Below the pieces are notes generated by a model. That model was not told where the DNA came from and did no database searches. It worked only from the letters and a program-made list of their open reading frames with translations. Source: an uncultured SAR116 cluster alpha proteobacterium (lineage in GTDB: Bacteria; Pseudomonadota; Alphaproteobacteria; Puniceispirillales; Marisalimonadaceae). From it: 64,000 nucleotides of DNA. This document shows positions 55,737 through 64,000 of the stretch, piece by piece. The DNA lies in assembly GCA_902619805.1 (NCBI GenBank), contig CACNGC010000001.1, positions 248,001 to 312,000 on the forward strand, in the 5' to 3' direction. The position numbers and the translations under genes are program-made. Each line of letters begins with the position of its first letter. Position 1 is the first letter of the stretch.

Positions 55737-56741
55737 TTATTTTGACCTTTCAATACTTTCATATGCTAAGCCAATTAAATTATTTTTAATTTTTGTGTCA
55801 GGTAATTTTTCAAGACACTTGATAGATTTAGATATAAACTCTTCAGTTTTCTTTTTGCATTCATTAAATATATTATATTTATTAAAGATAATAATTGCAT
55901 TTTTAAAATCATTGGGTTCTTGATTTAGTTCTTTTAAAGTCTTTATCCAAAACTGCTTTTCTTTAAGGTTACTTTTTTGCCAAGCCAAAATAACAGGTAG
56001 TGTGGTTTTCCCTAATTTAAAATCATCTCCTAAGTTTTTCCCCATTTTATTAGGTGTATTATTGAAATCCATAAGATCATCTACAATCTGAAATGCTAAT
56101 CCGAGATTGAAACCATACTCATAAGCAGCATTTTGTTGTTCAACATTACCTCCAGCAACAATAACTCCACTTTTACATGAGGCTCCAAACAATTCAGCTG
56201 TTTTTTTACCAATAACTTCAAAATAATCTTTTAGACTAGTTTCTGGTTTGTTCGCAATTTGTATTTGTTGAAATTCTCCTTGAGTAATTTTGCAAGATGC
56301 ACTTGCTAGACTTGATAAAGCTTCTAATGAATTTGTTTCCACCATTAGTTCGAAAGATTGTGCAAATAAAAAATCTCCAGCTAAAACGCTAAATTCGTTA
56401 CCCCAAATTATATTAGCAGTTTTTTTACCTCTCCTTAGAATTGATTCATCTACTACGTCATCATGTAACAAAGTAGCCGTGTGAATAAATTCCACCGCCG
56501 CTGCCAATAAGATTGGTTTTTTTGATTTATCATTGAATTGTGCTGCCATAGCTAGCGTTAAAAGCGGACGCAATCTTTTACCAGAAGCATTTATTAGGTG
56601 TTTCCCAATATCATTAATAAGAGGAATTGACTTATTAAGTCTATTTATTATTTCCTGATCTACAGCCCTCAGGCTTTTCATTAATGTGTGTCGAAGTTGC
56701 AAAATGCTTTTCTCACAATTTTCGGTATTTTGTTCAGTCAT
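55737..56741 (-). CDS. ispB: Polyprenyl diphosphate synthase (ubiquinone side chain)
   Basis: A 334-aa trans-prenyltransferase making the octa- to decaprenyl tail of ubiquinone. Aspartate-rich motifs: LLHDDVVDES (first, DDxxD) and QIVDDLMDF (second). The bulky-free position upstream of the first motif indicates a long product. I chose ATG 56741 (MTEQNTEN) with TTTGGA 7 nt upstream; ATG 56753 is the alternative. Divergent from trmN6-like gene. Confidence 0.94.
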   Translation of the reverse strand: MTEQNTENCEKSILQLRHTLMKSLRAVDQEIINRLNKSIPLINDIGKHLINASGKRLRPLLTLAMAAQFNDKSKKPILLAAAVEFIHTATLLHDDVVDESILRRGKKTANIIWGNEFSVLAGDFLFAQSFELMVETNSLEALSSLASASCKITQGEFQQIQIANKPETSLKDYFEVIGKKTAELFGASCKSGVIVAGGNVEQQNAAYEYGFNLGLAFQIVDDLMDFNNTPNKMGKNLGDDFKLGKTTLPVILAWQKSNLKEKQFWIKTLKELNQEPNDFKNAIIIFNKYNIFNECKKKTEEFISKSIKCLEKLPDTKIKNNLIGLAYESIERSK

Positions 56742-56826
56742 AGCATTTTCCAAAGGTTATTATTTATATTATAACTTGCTTATTATATATATAAAACATT
56801 TATATAATTTTAATTAAGGATAATTT

Positions 56827-57576
56827 ATGTTTGCCAAAAACTTTACTATTGATAAAATTTTGAGAGGTAAAATATCAATTATACAGTTGAAGAAAGGCTT
56901 TAGATATGGATTTGATGCTGTTTTTTTAGCTGCGTTCGTAAATGGTTATTTAAAAAAAATAAAGAAAAAGAAAATTTCACTAGTAGATGTTGGATCTGGA
57001 GTGGGTACTATTAGTCTAATAATAGCTTATCAAAATGATCAAATTGATATTACCGCTATTGAAAATAATGATACTTACTTGGCAGTAGCAAATGAAAATA
57101 TTTTAAGAAATAATTTTCAAAATAAAATTAATTTAATGCAAGGCGATATATTTAATATTGACAATGATTTAATAAATAGATTTGATATTGTAGTAACTAA
57201 TCCACCATTTTATGATCAACAACAAAAAAAATCAGAAAATGACCTTGATAATTATGCTAAGAGAATAATTAACTATGAAAGTTGGATAGAAAACTCGGTT
57301 AAATTACTTAAAGATAAGGGTATAATTTTTCTCATTATTCCAACTCAACTTCTAGAAAAATCATTAAAATTTCTTGGTACAAAAACTGGATCTTTTAAAA
57401 TTTTTCCTATTTGGCCTAATCACAAAAAGTCTTCAAAGCGATTGATACTTTTTGCTAAAAAAGGTGGTGTCAGTCCCACTGAATTAATGTCTGGAATGAG
57501 ATTATTCAATAATCAAGGAAAGGTAACGAAAAAAGCAACTACATATAGTAACAATGGGATATTTAATTTTTTATAA
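56827..57576 (+). CDS. tRNA1(Val) adenine-N6-methyltransferase-like (TrmN6/YfiC family)
   Basis: A 249-aa class I SAM methyltransferase. QLKKGFRYGFDAVFLAAF at the N-terminus, motif I VDVGSGVGTISLI and the catalytic TNPPF (adenine-N6 signature) are all visible. In E. coli TrmN6 modifies A37 of tRNA1(Val). AAGGA ribosome-binding site upstream. Confidence 0.87.
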   Translation: MFAKNFTIDKILRGKISIIQLKKGFRYGFDAVFLAAFVNGYLKKIKKKKISLVDVGSGVGTISLIIAYQNDQIDITAIENNDTYLAVANENILRNNFQNKINLMQGDIFNIDNDLINRFDIVVTNPPFYDQQQKKSENDLDNYAKRIINYESWIENSVKLLKDKGIIFLIIPTQLLEKSLKFLGTKTGSFKIFPIWPNHKKSSKRLILFAKKGGVSPTELMSGMRLFNNQGKVTKKATTYSNNGIFNFL

Positions 57577-57658
57577 ACAATTTATTTAAGTAATTAAATA
57601 AATGTTGTATTAATTTTATAACAAATAAATAACAAAAAGTACAAATATAGGAGTTTAA

Positions 57659-58468
57659 ATGAGTTTTCTTTCTTTATTTAGAAAGTCACAAAATGTTTCA
57701 TCTATATCATTAAGTGGAATAATTTCTCCAAATATGGGTAGAAGAAAAGGTTTAAATTTGTATGAACTTGATAAAGTTATTGAGCAAGCTTTTTCAGTTA
57801 AAAATTTGAAAGCTGTTGCTTTGCAGATAAACTCTCCAGGTGGATCACCCGTTCAATCTGAGATGATATCTAAGCGTATTAGAGATTTGTCTGAAGAAAA
57901 AAATATACCAGTATTGGCATTTGTTGAGGATGTAGCTGCTTCTGGTGGTTATTGGCTTGCATGTGCGGCAGATGAAATTTTTGCAAGTAAGGCATCAATA
58001 ATTGGATCAATTGGTGTTGTCTCATCTGGCTTTGGTTTTGACAAAGCTATCAAAAAAATTGGAGTTGATCGCCGTCTTTATACATCTGGTGAAAATAAAG
58101 CAATTTTGGACCCATTTTTACCTGAAAATAAAGATGACATTAAAAGGTTAAAAGATATACAAAAAGAATTGCATAATCAGTTTATATTATTTGTTAAGTC
58201 AAGACGTGGAAGTAAAATTATAAACAAAAACAAGGACTTATTTACAGGAGCTTTCTGGTCAGGCGAAAAAAGCCTTGAGCTAGGATTAATAGACGATTAT
58301 GGAGAAATGAAAACAGTATTAAAAAAAAGGTTCGGTGAAAATGTAAAAATTAAAGAGTTTGCGCCCAAGAAGAAACTTTTTGGCTTTAGTAATTTACTTT
58401 CAGGGGCCATAGATATCTTTATAAATAAAATTGAAGAAAGAATTAGTTTCAAAAAATTTGGATTATAA
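57659..58468 (+). CDS. S49 family serine peptidase (SppA/SohB-like)
   Basis: A 269-aa peptidase. INSPGGSP, the nucleophile Ser in AASGGYWLAC, the GSIGVVSSGFGFD loop, and a Lys in YTSGENKAILDPF make the expected Ser-Lys dyad. No N-terminal span or signal peptide is evident, unlike typical SppA. It may degrade signal-peptide remnants or membrane-proximal substrates. The small zinc-ribbon gene begins 1 nt after its stop. Confidence 0.9.
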   Translation: MSFLSLFRKSQNVSSISLSGIISPNMGRRKGLNLYELDKVIEQAFSVKNLKAVALQINSPGGSPVQSEMISKRIRDLSEEKNIPVLAFVEDVAASGGYWLACAADEIFASKASIIGSIGVVSSGFGFDKAIKKIGVDRRLYTSGENKAILDPFLPENKDDIKRLKDIQKELHNQFILFVKSRRGSKIINKNKDLFTGAFWSGEKSLELGLIDDYGEMKTVLKKRFGENVKIKEFAPKKKLFGFSNLLSGAIDIFINKIEERISFKKFGL

Positions 58469-58469
58469 A

Positions 58470-58694
58470 ATGATGCTTTCTGTAGGTAAAATTTTTTTGC
58501 TCATTATAATATTGGTTGCAGTTTGGTATTTTTTCAAAATAATTGAAAAAAGAAAGCTTAATATAGATAAAAACAAGCAAAATAAAGAAAATGATGATAT
58601 AAATAAAAATGGTATAGATGCATTTAAATGTGATGTTTGCGGATTGTGGAGTACTGGAAAAAAGTGTAATAACAAAGAGTGTACTAATTCTTAA
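58470..58694 (+). CDS. Small membrane protein with C-terminal Cys4 zinc ribbon
   Basis: A 74-aa protein with one N-terminal span (about 3-22), a charged Lys/Asn linker and CDVCGLWSTGKKCNNKEC, a Cx2C-x8-Cx4C pattern likely to bind zinc. Start taken at ATG 58470, 1 nt after the S49 stop; a frame extension upstream lies within the peptidase gene. No family recognised. Coupling suggests a partner of the S49 peptidase. Confidence 0.65.
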   Translation: MMLSVGKIFLLIIILVAVWYFFKIIEKRKLNIDKNKQNKENDDINKNGIDAFKCDVCGLWSTGKKCNNKECTNS

Positions 58695-58764
58695 TAAATA
58701 AAAAATTTCATCTTCAAAGCTTTAGGTCTTTAAAAACATAATTAGATTAAAATAAATAAATCAA

Positions 58765-59652
58765 ATGTGTGTAAGTAATTCGTTTCAAAAAATTATTACT
58801 AGTCTTCAATCATTTTGGATTGATCAAGGTTGTGTTTTATTACAACCATATGATTTAGAAGTAGGAGCAGGTACATTCCATCCTGCAACAGTTCTTCGAG
58901 TTTTGGGTCCAGATCCAATTTGGAAGGCAGCATATGTTCAACCTTGCCGAAGACCAACTGATGGAAGATATGGTGAAAATCCTAATAGACTTCAGCACTA
59001 TTATCAATTTCAGGTCATAATTCAACCATCTCCTGAAGATATACAAAATTTATATTTAGAGAGTTTAAAATTTATTGGTCTTAATCCTAAAGATCATGAC
59101 ATTAGATTTGTAGAAGATGATTGGGAAAGTCCAACTCTTGGCGCTTCAGGTTTAGGTTGGGAAATTTGGTGTGATGGAATGGAAATAAGTCAATTTACGT
59201 ACTTCCAACAGGTAGGTGGTATTGAGGTAAAACCTGTTGCAAGTGAAATCACTTATGGCCTTGAAAGATTAGCTATGTTTATTCAAAAAATTGAAAATGT
59301 TTATGATTTAGATTGGGATGGTATCGATAAAAAAAAGGGGGGCAAAACATACGGTGATATTTTTTTACAACAAGAAAAAGAATTTTCTAAATATAATTTT
59401 GAAAAATCTCAGACATCCTTTTTATTTAAGCAGTTTAATGATGCTGAAACTGAGTGCAAAAATTTATTAGATGATAAGAAAAATCTTTTAGCGCTACCTG
59501 CATATCATCAATGTATTAAAGCAAGTCATATTTTCAATTTATTAGATGCAAGAGGCGTTATTTCTGTTTCAGAGAGACAATCATACATCTTAAGAGTTAG
59601 AAATATGGCTAGATCTTCTTGTCTTGCTTGGATGGGTAAATTAAATGAATAA
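58765..59652 (+). CDS. glyQ: Glycyl-tRNA synthetase alpha subunit
   Basis: A 295-aa catalytic subunit of the alpha2-beta2 enzyme. [35 protein letters not shown] and [19 protein letters not shown] are hallmark stretches. Overlaps glyS by 8 nt, so the two are translationally coupled. Confidence 0.97.
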   Translation: MCVSNSFQKIITSLQSFWIDQGCVLLQPYDLEVGAGTFHPATVLRVLGPDPIWKAAYVQPCRRPTDGRYGENPNRLQHYYQFQVIIQPSPEDIQNLYLESLKFIGLNPKDHDIRFVEDDWESPTLGASGLGWEIWCDGMEISQFTYFQQVGGIEVKPVASEITYGLERLAMFIQKIENVYDLDWDGIDKKKGGKTYGDIFLQQEKEFSKYNFEKSQTSFLFKQFNDAETECKNLLDDKKNLLALPAYHQCIKASHIFNLLDARGVISVSERQSYILRVRNMARSSCLAWMGKLNE

Positions 59653-61738
59653 TATGGAAAAAAGTCGAGGAAATTTACTTTTAGAGTTTTTTTCTGAGGA
59701 AATACCAGCAAGGATGCAATTAAACTCTGAAATACAATTACAAAATTTGTTTTCAAAGTCACTAAAACAAAGAGATATAGCTTTTGAAAGTTTTAAAACT
59801 TTCAGCGGTCCAAGACATCTATCAATTTTAATTAAAAGTATTGAGTTAGAGCAAAAAGATCAAGAAATAGAAAAGAGGGGACCAAGATTTGATGCTAATC
59901 AAAAAGCAATTGATGGTTTTCTGAAATCTAATCAATTAAAAATATATGAAACTGTTATAAAAGAAACAAATAATGGGAAATTTTATTTTCATTCTCAAAA
60001 GATCAAAGGTCAAAAAACTTATGAAATTTTGCCAGATATAATTAATGAAATAATCAATGGCTTTGTTTGGCCTAAAAGTCAAAGGTGGGCAAATACAGAT
60101 TTAAAGTGGGCTAGACCTCTTAGAAATATAGTTTTACTTCTTAATGATGATGTTGTTAAAGGTAAGGTTGAAATAGGAAAAAATCTTTTTTTAAGTTTTA
60201 CTAATTTTACTTTTTCACACAGATATAGTGATCAAAAGATTGTTATAAATAAGATAGAAAATTATGAACAATTATTAGAAGAAAATTTTGTAATTTTAGA
60301 CAGAAATAAAAGATTAGACAAAATTATCAATGACGCATCATATTTACTTGATAAGGAAAAATTAAAATTAGTTAATGATAAGTCCTTACTCGAAGAAGTT
60401 GTAGGTCTTGTCGAGTATCCTAATATTCTTATTGGTTCAATCAGAAAAGAATTTATGAAACTGCCAAGAGAAGTATTATCAACAGCAATGCGTGTGCATC
60501 AAAAGTATTTCTCAATCACAGACAAGAAAAATTATTTAGAGTCAAAATTTTTATTTGTTGCTAATAGCATTAAGGAAAAGGATAGGGATTTTAGGGTTGT
60601 AGAAGGAAATGAGAGAGTTTTAAAAGCTCGCTTATCTGATGCCAGTTATTTTTTTGAAAATGATATTTCAAATACATTTGAAAATTGGAATGAAAAACTC
60701 AAACATGTTTTGTTTTATGAATCTTTAGGATCATTGCATGATAAGATTATACGAATGGCCAACATTTCTAAAATTTTTGCTAAAGAGTTTGGTGTTAAAT
60801 CAGAATTAGCTAAACAAGCAGCCATTTTATCTAAGGCAGATCTTGTCTCAGAAATGGTTATGGAATTTCCTGAACTTCAAGGGATAATGGGTGGGTATTA
60901 TGCTAAAATAAAAAATGAACATGAAGAAGTTGCGAAAGCTATTTTTGAACATTATAAACCTAAGGGTGTTTCTGACGATTTACCTGAAACAAAACTTGGA
61001 TCTTTATTATCAATGGTTGATAAGATTGATACTTTGGTAGGTTTCTTTTCTATTGGCAAGAAACCTACTGGATCTAAAGATCCTTTTGCTCTGAGAAGAA
61101 ACAGTCTTTCAATTGTTCAAATCTTGATTAATTTTAAACTTAATCTGTCATTAAATGAACTTCTTGAACCATCATTAAAAGAATATGGTTGTTCTTCACA
61201 ATCAATAAAACATAACTTAATTGATTTTATGATTGATAAATTAAAATACGTATTTTCTAATAAAAGTAACAGAATGGATGTAGTTAATTCAGTTTTAAAT
61301 ACAATAATCTTTAATGATATACCAATGAAAATAATTTCAATTAGAATTGATAGTATTATTAAATTCACTAAACGTAATGATTTCAAAATTTTTTTAGCAA
61401 ATTTCAAAAGAATTAATAATATTCTTAAAAACGAAAAATTTTCAAATGATGTTGTATTGAAAGTAAATACAAAAGTTTTTGAAACTATTGAAGAGCAAAA
61501 TATTAACAACTTATCTAATACTTTTTTAAAAAGAATTAATAAAGAAGGTATTTGTGAAAAATCTCAAGATATTATGATAAATTATTTAATTAAAATGAAT
61601 GAACCAATTTCATTATTCTTTGATGAAGTAAAAGTTAACCACAATGATTATAATATAAGGATTAATAGATTAAATTTATTGAAAAACTTACACAATTCGA
61701 TATCAAAATTTTCAAGATTTGAGTTAATACAAGATTAA
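59645..61738 (+). CDS. glyS: Glycyl-tRNA synthetase beta subunit
   Basis: A 697-aa subunit that recognises tRNA-Gly. N-terminus [37 protein letters not shown]-like domain ([17 protein letters not shown]), and [12 protein letters not shown] are visible. The C-terminal anticodon-binding part is divergent. Its TAA stop interleaves with the rpmE stop (TTAA at 61735-61738). Confidence 0.96.
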   Translation: MNNMEKSRGNLLLEFFSEEIPARMQLNSEIQLQNLFSKSLKQRDIAFESFKTFSGPRHLSILIKSIELEQKDQEIEKRGPRFDANQKAIDGFLKSNQLKIYETVIKETNNGKFYFHSQKIKGQKTYEILPDIINEIINGFVWPKSQRWANTDLKWARPLRNIVLLLNDDVVKGKVEIGKNLFLSFTNFTFSHRYSDQKIVINKIENYEQLLEENFVILDRNKRLDKIINDASYLLDKEKLKLVNDKSLLEEVVGLVEYPNILIGSIRKEFMKLPREVLSTAMRVHQKYFSITDKKNYLESKFLFVANSIKEKDRDFRVVEGNERVLKARLSDASYFFENDISNTFENWNEKLKHVLFYESLGSLHDKIIRMANISKIFAKEFGVKSELAKQAAILSKADLVSEMVMEFPELQGIMGGYYAKIKNEHEEVAKAIFEHYKPKGVSDDLPETKLGSLLSMVDKIDTLVGFFSIGKKPTGSKDPFALRRNSLSIVQILINFKLNLSLNELLEPSLKEYGCSSQSIKHNLIDFMIDKLKYVFSNKSNRMDVVNSVLNTIIFNDIPMKIISIRIDSIIKFTKRNDFKIFLANFKRINNILKNEKFSNDVVLKVNTKVFETIEEQNINNLSNTFLKRINKEGICEKSQDIMINYLIKMNEPISLFFDEVKVNHNDYNIRINRLNLLKNLHNSISKFSRFELIQD

Positions 61739-61962
61739 TTAGTTTTAACACCCAAGCCTGAAAACCTTTTATTAAATCTAGCAACTTGACCGCCAGAATC
61801 TAGTATTCTGTGTTGACCTGTCCATGCAGGATGAGATTTAGGATCAATATCTAATTTAAGAGTATCTCCAGCTTTTCCCATGGTAGATCGTGTTTTATAT
61901 TTACTACCATCTGTCATTATAACTGTTATTTCATGATAATCTGGATGAATATCTTTTTTCAT
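61735..61962 (-). CDS. rpmE: 50S ribosomal protein L31
   Basis: A 75-aa L31 starting [14 protein letters not shown]. It contains no cysteine, so it is the zinc-independent (C-minus) form, as in most Alphaproteobacteria. Convergent with glyS by a 4-nt stop overlap. Confidence 0.95.
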   Translation of the reverse strand: MKKDIHPDYHEITVIMTDGSKYKTRSTMGKAGDTLKLDIDPKSHPAWTGQHRILDSGGQVARFNKRFSGLGVKTN

Positions 61963-62023
61963 ATTAGACTCGTTTGTATTTAATTTGTTGATATACCTAC
62001 AATTAAAATTACTTTATTTCAAG

Positions 62024-62320
62024 TTATTTTATAATTTTAATACGTTTTAAAAGTTTTTTTTCAAATTTCCAAAAATATTGAAATTCCCCAAAAATTGAAG
62101 CAATTATTATCAAAATTAATTGATAAATAGGAATTATAATTAAGATTCTAAAGAATATATATAGAGTATAATTATTCAATATATTTTTTAGATCTAAAGC
62201 TGCCATGATGGGAGATGAAATCCAAAGTGAAAAAGAACCACTCAAGCCAAATACTAAAAAAATTACGAGTAAATGAGCTTTAGATTTTGCGTTAAATTTT
62301 TTAATTAAGTTTTGGATCAA
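62024..62320 (-). CDS. Small membrane protein, DUF6787-like
   Basis: A 98-aa protein with a helical N-terminus and two spans (about 15-40 and 53-76), ending in FGEFQYFWKFEKKLLKR. The FG-x-FxxF-x3-K ending and topology resemble DUF6787; the match is from memory and tentative. It lies 9 nt after the OmpA-like gene and 61 nt before rpmE. Function unknown. Confidence 0.6.
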   Translation of the reverse strand: MIQNLIKKFNAKSKAHLLVIFLVFGLSGSFSLWISSPIMAALDLKNILNNYTLYIFFRILIIIPIYQLILIIIASIFGEFQYFWKFEKKLLKRIKIIK

Positions 62321-62329
62321 TATTTTTTC

Positions 62330-63475
62330 TTATTTAATTTTTGTATTCTGTGTAATTTTCATTTCTATTCTTCTATTTTTCATTCTCGCAGATTTAGTGT
62401 TTTTAACATCAATTGGTTGAAAACTTCCATACCCTGAAGCAGATAATCTACTTGGTTCAATACCTTGTTTAATCAAATATCTTAATACTGATAACGCTCT
62501 TTTTGTAGATAATTCCCAATTGTCTCTGTAAGTTTGTCCTGCCTTAACTGGCAAACTATCAGTATGACCCTCAATTTGTAAAATCCAATCTATGTCTGTG
62601 GGTAATGATTTTTCAATTTCCGTTAGAGTTGCTGCTAGCTTCTGCATTTCTAATTGTCCTTCAGTACCAAGCTCGTCAGAACCTAAAGAAAAAAGTACTT
62701 CAGATTGAAATACAAATCTATCACCAACTACCCTAATTTCTTTTCTACCTTTTATAAGTTCTCTTACCCTTCCAAAAAAATCAGATTTAAATTTTTCTAG
62801 TTCTTCTACCCTTCTTGCTAGAGCAGAGTTTACATCTTTTCCTAAATTTAATGTTTTAACATTTTCTTTCTTATCTTTAGCTTTATATGCGGATAGTAGG
62901 GTTTGTAATTGATTTAGCTTGTTTTTTAAATTTAATGTTGTCGAAATAAGTTTATTAATTTCTTCTTTATTCGCGTTTAAAATCTTATCTCTACTTTGAA
63001 TTTTTATACTTTTTTCATTTACTTGATTTTCTAGGTCTGAAACTTCATTTTTTAATTTATCTGTATTTTTTATATTTTCTTCAAGAGCAATTTTTAATTT
63101 ATTAATCTCATTTTCATTCAATGAAATAATATTTTTTGTTCCTTGGATTTCTCCTTTATATTGTTTTGTTGTGGCTTTTTCTTTTTTTAGGTTCTCTTTG
63201 ATAACTGAATATTTTTCTTCTAAAACAGAAAGCTGTGTAGTCAGTTCCGTTGTTGTATCTCTTTCTAATGATAATAACTCGCTTAGCTCTGTTAAATTAT
63301 TTTTTAATTTTATAAGAGCTTCATCTTGCCCACTCATTTTTTGCGAAATAAAAAATTGAGAGATTACGAAAATCATTAAAACAAATATTATTACCATTAA
63401 AAGACTTGACAAAGCATCAACAAATCCTGGCCATGTGTAATCTAATTGTTTTTTTCTAATTCTATTCGGTATCAT
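62330..63475 (-). CDS. OmpA/MotB-like protein with MotB-type anchor and coiled coil
   Basis: A 381-aa protein: cytoplasmic N-terminus, single span (about 20-45) with a conserved Asp20 at the MotB/TolR-type position (WPGFVDALSS), a long coiled coil (about 60-200), and a C-terminal OmpA-like peptidoglycan-binding domain (EGHTDSLPVKA to MKNRRIEMKI). It pairs with the MotA-like gene upstream (27-nt gap). Such a pair probably couples ion flow to force on the cell wall. In Alphaproteobacteria the pair is usually annotated only as peptidoglycan-binding plus MotA/TolQ/ExbB-type channel. Confidence 0.85.
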   Translation of the reverse strand: MIPNRIRKKQLDYTWPGFVDALSSLLMVIIFVLMIFVISQFFISQKMSGQDEALIKLKNNLTELSELLSLERDTTTELTTQLSVLEEKYSVIKENLKKEKATTKQYKGEIQGTKNIISLNENEINKLKIALEENIKNTDKLKNEVSDLENQVNEKSIKIQSRDKILNANKEEINKLISTTLNLKNKLNQLQTLLSAYKAKDKKENVKTLNLGKDVNSALARRVEELEKFKSDFFGRVRELIKGRKEIRVVGDRFVFQSEVLFSLGSDELGTEGQLEMQKLAATLTEIEKSLPTDIDWILQIEGHTDSLPVKAGQTYRDNWELSTKRALSVLRYLIKQGIEPSRLSASGYGSFQPIDVKNTKSARMKNRRIEMKITQNTKIK

Positions 63476-63502
63476 AAAAAATCTCTTAAGAAATTTCTGT
63501 TT

Positions 63503-64000
63503 TTATTTGTCACTGAGTTTGATAATTGATTTTTCTAAATTAGATAATTGTTTTGAAATAGATCGTAACTCAATAGTTAAATTAGATTGGATTTCAGAAA
63601 TTTTCCCAGTATTTTCTTCTCCTAAATTTTTTAAAATAGATGTGATAGTTACTAAATGATCCTTGATAGATCTATCCTCATCAAGTTTTTCTACTAATCT
63701 ATTTAATACAATTGTAAGTTCATTAATATTTTCTGAAATTCTTACTCTATCATTTTCATTTTGGTTTGCTCTTTTTGCTACTAGCACAAGACTTTCAACA
63801 GCAGCTTCACTTAGACCAGAATTTCCTGACTCGTTAGTAGTAAAAATAGCCATTTGAGATAACCAGTCTTCTAGTTCATTGAAAAACCTGTTACTTGCTT
63901 GACCTACTTGGAGATCAAGGAAGCCAAGTATTAAGGATCCAGCTAAACCAAATAAAGAAGATGAAAAAGCAGTTGACATTCCATCTAGTGGAGCACTTAG
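63503..64000 (-). CDS. MotA/TolQ/ExbB-type proton channel protein (5' end outside window)
   Basis: The frame is open to the window edge (last visible codons give LSAPLDG before MSTAFSSSL), so 5' sequence is missing. The visible part holds the last channel span (FGLAGSLILGFLDLQ) followed by a cytoplasmic coiled-coil tail of about 120 residues (NENDRVRISENINELT onward). The extended tail is unlike TolQ or ExbB and resembles the MotA-like half of paired stator systems. It encodes the partner of the OmpA-like protein. Confidence 0.85.
   Translation of the reverse strand, partial: LSAPLDGMSTAFSSSLFGLAGSLILGFLDLQVGQASNRFFNELEDWLSQMAIFTTNESGNSGLSEAAVESLVLVAKRANQNENDRVRISENINELTIVLNRLVEKLDEDRSIKDHLVTITSILKNLGEENTGKISEIQSNLTIELRSISKQLSNLEKSIIKLSDK

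Noticed and set aside
1-64000. CRISPR arrays, insertion sequences, prophage, integrases
   Set aside because: No regularly spaced repeats, transposase motifs or phage structural genes were found on either strand.
62330-64000. Complete Zorya defence system
   Set aside because: Only ZorA/ZorB-like architecture is present; the downstream genes are a small membrane protein and rpmE, with no ZorC/D/E. The pair is common in Alphaproteobacteria as a housekeeping-like unit.

Overview
This window reads as a stretch of the core chromosome of a streamlined, AT-rich alphaproteobacterium. G+C is about 30% by eye; no exact value was computed. The evidence for Alphaproteobacteria is gene content and order: CoA pyrophosphatase-DUF6111-cca, petABC, carAB next to yqeY-dnaG-rpoD, uvrC-pgsA-moaD-moaE, a COQ9/TetR-like protein, an ELM1-family protein, a TIGR02186 protein paired with a TauE/SafE exporter, and a MotA-type channel paired with an OmpA-type partner. 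Low G+C, very short spacers and no insertion sequences, phage genes or CRISPR fit a free-living marine oligotroph (SAR11- or HIMB59-like genome style). The genus cannot be fixed from the sequence alone.

Layout. 1-7.6 kb: zinc alcohol dehydrogenase, Asp/Asn beta-hydroxylase-like protein, YajQ, an alpha/beta hydrolase, molybdate transporter genes modB-modC without modA, a PcaF/PaaJ-type thiolase and a glutathione transferase. 7.7-12 kb: pyruvate kinase facing a minus-strand set (TauE/SafE, TIGR02186, UspA, cyclophilin). 12-17.9 kb: CoA pyrophosphatase, DUF6111, cca, hemF, then the cytochrome bc1 operon petABC. 17.9-23.7 kb (minus): lgt, pgeF, prs, rplY, pth, ychF and a dienelactone hydrolase. 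23.8-29.2 kb: ubiK, ybjN-like, proC and a COQ9/TetR-like gene, then an EnvZ/OmpR-type two-component pair and ilvE. 29.2-34.6 kb (minus): uvrB, uvrC, pgsA, moaD, moaE. 34.7-39.9 kb: aspartate aminotransferase, msrP, selO, an ELM1-family gene and an Lrp regulator. 39.9-44.8 kb (minus): carA, carB, greA. 45-53.6 kb: yqeY, dnaG, rpoD, tRNA-Ile2(CAU) and a three-gene sugar-acid cluster (IlvD/Edd dehydratase, RraA-like, UxaA-like). 53.6-64 kb: ispB, an HTH gene, an RlmD-like methyltransferase and an RHH protein on minus; a TrmN6-like methyltransferase, an S49 peptidase, a small zinc-ribbon protein and glyQS on plus; then rpmE, a DUF6787-like protein and the OmpA/MotA-like pair running off the end.

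The functions are mostly housekeeping: respiration (bc1), translation (glyQS, rplY, rpmE, pth, ychF, cca, tRNA), repair (uvrBC), nucleotide synthesis (prs, carAB) and transcription/replication (rpoD, greA, dnaG). Molybdenum use is spread over three places (modBC, moaDE, msrP). The accessory-looking part is the sugar-acid cluster directly behind the tRNA.

The most unusual observations are three. First, cca has no ATG/GTG/TTG codon upstream of its catalytic N-terminus, and the ELM1-family gene shows the same defect; this suggests AUU/AUA initiation or frameshifts. Second, all eleven convergent gene pairs abut or overlap (gap of 8 nt or less), three of them by interleaved stop codons. Third, the sugar-acid cluster combines two unrelated dehydratase families with an RraA-type lyase. 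No gene-free stretch exceeds 300 bases; the longest is the 234-base divergent carA/yqeY spacer.
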